Under the pieces are notes generated by a model, which did not search any database, was not told the DNA's origin, and was given only the letters and a program-made list of their open reading frames with translations. Shown here in pieces: positions 62,678-64,000 of a stretch of DNA of 64,000 nucleotides (the stretch's first letter is position 1; each line of letters opens with the position of its first letter). The stretch lies in NCBI RefSeq assembly GCF_943193025.1, contig NZ_CALPCQ010000009.1, positions 22,198 to 86,197 of the forward strand. Reading direction: 5' to 3'. The translations under genes were made by a program, and so were the position numbers. The stretch is from Lactobacillus agrestimuris (GTDB taxonomy: Bacteria; Bacillota; Bacilli; Lactobacillales; Lactobacillaceae).

Positions 62678-63855
62678 TCTATTGTTTCTTCCTCCTTCTT
62701 GATATTTTCATTTGCTGAAATATTCAACACAATACCAATACATGCGGTTAAAACAATCATTGATGATCCACCATATGAAATAAATGGCAGCGTAACACCA
62801 GTAATTGGCAACAATCCTAAAACAGCACCAATATTAAACAATGATTCAGTAAAAATGATAGTAGTGACACCAAAACAAACTAGGGCGTTAAATTGCGAAC
62901 TTGCATGAAGTCCAACTTCCATTATTCTCCACATTAAGTAGAATAATAATCCTATTATGACAATGGCTCCAATAGCTCCAAATTCTTCCGCAGTAATTGA
63001 TAAAATAAAATCAGTATATGGTTCTGGCAAATATCCTCTTTTTTGCATACTATTGCCTAAGCCAACGCCGAACAATCCTCCGTTATGAATTGCATAATAT
63101 GAATTTACCAACTGTGCCCCACCTTTTCTCTCCAACTCAAAGGGATGAAGAAAAGACATCAATCGCTGAAATTGATAACTGGATTGAAGAAACTTTGGGT
63201 TAAGCCAAACGACTAATATAAAAAGCGTTAAAACTCCAATTACAATCAAAGCCAACCATCTTAATGCTAAAGGCGTTGGAATACCTGAAACCGAAAACAT
63301 TACTAATGCAATCATAAAAAGAATTGCAGTACCACCAAAATCGGGTTCAACAATGACTAACCCCATCATTATTCCGGTCATTAATGCGGGATGAGCAATA
63401 TTATGAAGAATTTGTCCATATACCATACGTCCATCTCGTTTATCTAACATATATGCTAAATAAATCACTAATGCCAACTTTGCAACTTCAAGTGGTTGAA
63501 GGTTTATAAAACCTAAATTAATCCATCCAACCGCACCATTGACTGCAGCACTGGAACCCTTAACAATTTTCATCAAAACTAAGAATGCAAGCATGACTAA
63601 ACTGATTAGCAAAAACCACATTACAAATTTCTTATTTTTAAAAACCTCAAGTTTTAATGCAAAACAGGGTATTCCAAATAATGTAATTGCAGCAACGACA
63701 TAAATAGCCTGTCTAAGACCGTACGTTGATGGTTTGAAATTATTGATTAAAAGAATATCTGAACTTGCAGAGTACACTAAAACAATCCCTGCGATAACTA
63801 AAATTAGGTATGGAATCAATATTTTCCAATCTAAATAATGTATTTTTCGACGCAC
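62674..63855 (-). CDS. ftsW: Cell-division peptidoglycan polymerase FtsW (SEDS family)
   Basis: The 393-residue protein has about ten membrane helices and SEDS landmarks: GAVGWINLGFINLQPLEVAKLALVIYLA (with the LQPSE-like region), PDFGGTAILF, the catalytic-Asp loop YTDFILSITAEEFGAIG, and PLPFISYGGSS-like GVTLPFISYGGSSM. SEDS proteins polymerise lipid II glycan. The adjacent ylbG-rsmD-coaD genes mark it as the ftsW locus as opposed to rodA. The start is GTG at 63855, with AAAGGGGACGG upstream. Confidence 0.93.
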   Translation of the reverse strand: MRRKIHYLDWKILIPYLILVIAGIVLVYSASSDILLINNFKPSTYGLRQAIYVVAAITLFGIPCFALKLEVFKNKKFVMWFLLISLVMLAFLVLMKIVKGSSAAVNGAVGWINLGFINLQPLEVAKLALVIYLAYMLDKRDGRMVYGQILHNIAHPALMTGIMMGLVIVEPDFGGTAILFMIALVMFSVSGIPTPLALRWLALIVIGVLTLFILVVWLNPKFLQSSYQFQRLMSFLHPFELERKGGAQLVNSYYAIHNGGLFGVGLGNSMQKRGYLPEPYTDFILSITAEEFGAIGAIVIIGLLFYLMWRIMEVGLHASSQFNALVCFGVTTIIFTESLFNIGAVLGLLPITGVTLPFISYGGSSMIVLTACIGIVLNISANENIKKEEETIE

Positions 63856-63879
63856 TTTATGCCGTCCCCTTTTTAATTT

Positions 63880-63908
63880 AAGATAGTATCTCTTTAATTA
63901 TAAAACAA
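63880..63908 (-). promoter_or_regulatory. Promoter of the ftsW operon
   Basis: TTGTTT (63908-63903), a 17-bp spacer and TATCTT (63885-63880) lie 25 bp upstream of the ftsW start. The -35 box overlaps the T tract of the neighbouring split terminator. Confidence 0.5.
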
Positions 63909-63930
63909 AAAAGCCACCACTTCTATGAAC
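63908..63930 (-). other. Isolated half of a terminator, interrupted by an IS element
   Basis: The minus strand reads GAAGTGGTGGCTTTTTT, the 3' arm and T tract of a typical intrinsic terminator, but no complementary GCCACCACTTC arm lies next to it. The IS3-type end begins at about 63931, exactly where the loop or 5' arm is expected. Confidence 0.55.
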
Positions 63931-64000
63931 TGAGACCCAAAAATTGGACAGTTTAAAACATAGGATTATTTAAGGCGTGATTCCGATATTCTATCGGAGT
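63931..64000 (-). mobile_element. IS3-family insertion sequence, one end only
   Basis: The terminal sequence TGAGACCCAAAAATTGGACA looks like an IS3-type inverted repeat end, and it is followed by the transposase stop codon 20 bp inside. The rest of the element lies beyond the window. Confidence 0.65.
63953..64000 (-). CDS. IS3-family transposase OrfB, last 15 codons
   Basis: The minus strand from the window edge reads TPIEYRNHALNNPMF and then TAA (63955-63953). 'TPxEYR' close to the C-terminus is characteristic of IS3-family OrfB integrase-like transposases (the rve domain tail). Only this fragment is in the window, so whether the gene is intact cannot be judged. Confidence 0.65.
   Translation of the reverse strand, partial: TPIEYRNHALNNPMF

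Noticed and set aside
1..64000. tRNA, rRNA, 4.5S, RNase P or tmRNA genes
   Set aside because: I looked through the intergenic spaces for tRNA-like TTCRANYC arms and for these RNAs and saw none; a covariance search would be needed to exclude short or diverged cases.

Overview
The window comes from a low-GC Gram-positive bacterium, very probably a host-adapted Lactobacillus of the acidophilus/johnsonii/gasseri group. This rests on the A+T-rich sequence with AGGAGG-type ribosome binding sites and on gene orders typical of that group: cca-TPR-hup-der-rpsA-cmk, rluB-scpB-scpA-ribT-xerD-cvfB, rpsO-rnj-tuf-tig-clpX-engB and ftsW-ylbG-rsmD-coaD-sepM-comEA-comEC-holA. The species is inferred, since no rRNA gene is present. 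I saw no tRNA or rRNA genes, no CRISPR array and no prophage. Most genes lie on the minus strand, and coordinates below follow the preferred start codons.

Region 1 (1-15 kb) is core housekeeping. It holds a truncated Na+/H+ antiporter, a YozE-like protein, DegV, a hemolysin III-type membrane protein, cca, a degraded YitT-family membrane-protein gene (3827-4165), a TPR protein, HU, Der, S1-domain protein, Cmk and a LysM membrane protein. It also holds a riboflavin transporter gene (ribU) under a well-formed FMN riboswitch but interrupted by an in-frame TAG, then the rluB/scpBA/ribT/xerD/cvfB chain.

Region 2 (15-23.8 kb) is a citrate (or related tricarboxylate/dicarboxylate) fermentation island. 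citC-citD-citE-citF encode the ligase and the three lyase subunits. Upstream lie an alpha/beta hydrolase, a CitT-like anion transporter and an RraA-family protein. A SorC-family regulator (CitI-like) is divergent from these, and citX is convergent with the regulator. No citG and no classical oxaloacetate decarboxylase lie in the window. The RraA-family protein is a reasonable candidate for the decarboxylase, because RraA-fold aldolases are known to have that side activity.

Region 3 (23.8-46.1 kb) carries glycolysis (pyk, pfkA), replication and repair (dnaE, uvrC), RNA maturation (rnz), cell-wall modification (OatA-like acyltransferase), obgE, a DedA protein, a D-2-hydroxyacid dehydrogenase, a DUF4767 lipoprotein, and a YkpA-type ABC-F protein preceded by an unassigned structured leader. 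The last gene is a membrane-anchored DUF2974 hydrolase.

Region 4 (46.1-64 kb) starts with an IS110-family insertion sequence. It continues with engB, clpX, tig, tuf, an unrecognised TPR-like gene, an RNase J paralogue with an altered metal motif, rpsO, rpsT, holA, comEC, comEA, sepM, coaD, rsmD, ylbG and ftsW. The right edge catches the last codons and terminal repeat of an IS3-family element that appears to have split a transcription terminator.

The points most worth a second look are the amber codon in ribU, the structured leader with a promoter palindrome before the ABC-F gene, the citrate island's proposed decarboxylase and its operator palindrome, the hydrolase-membrane fusion at 44.5-46.1 kb, the IS110 non-coding end that may specify a bridge RNA, and a very short promoter-terminator unit near 41.4 kb.
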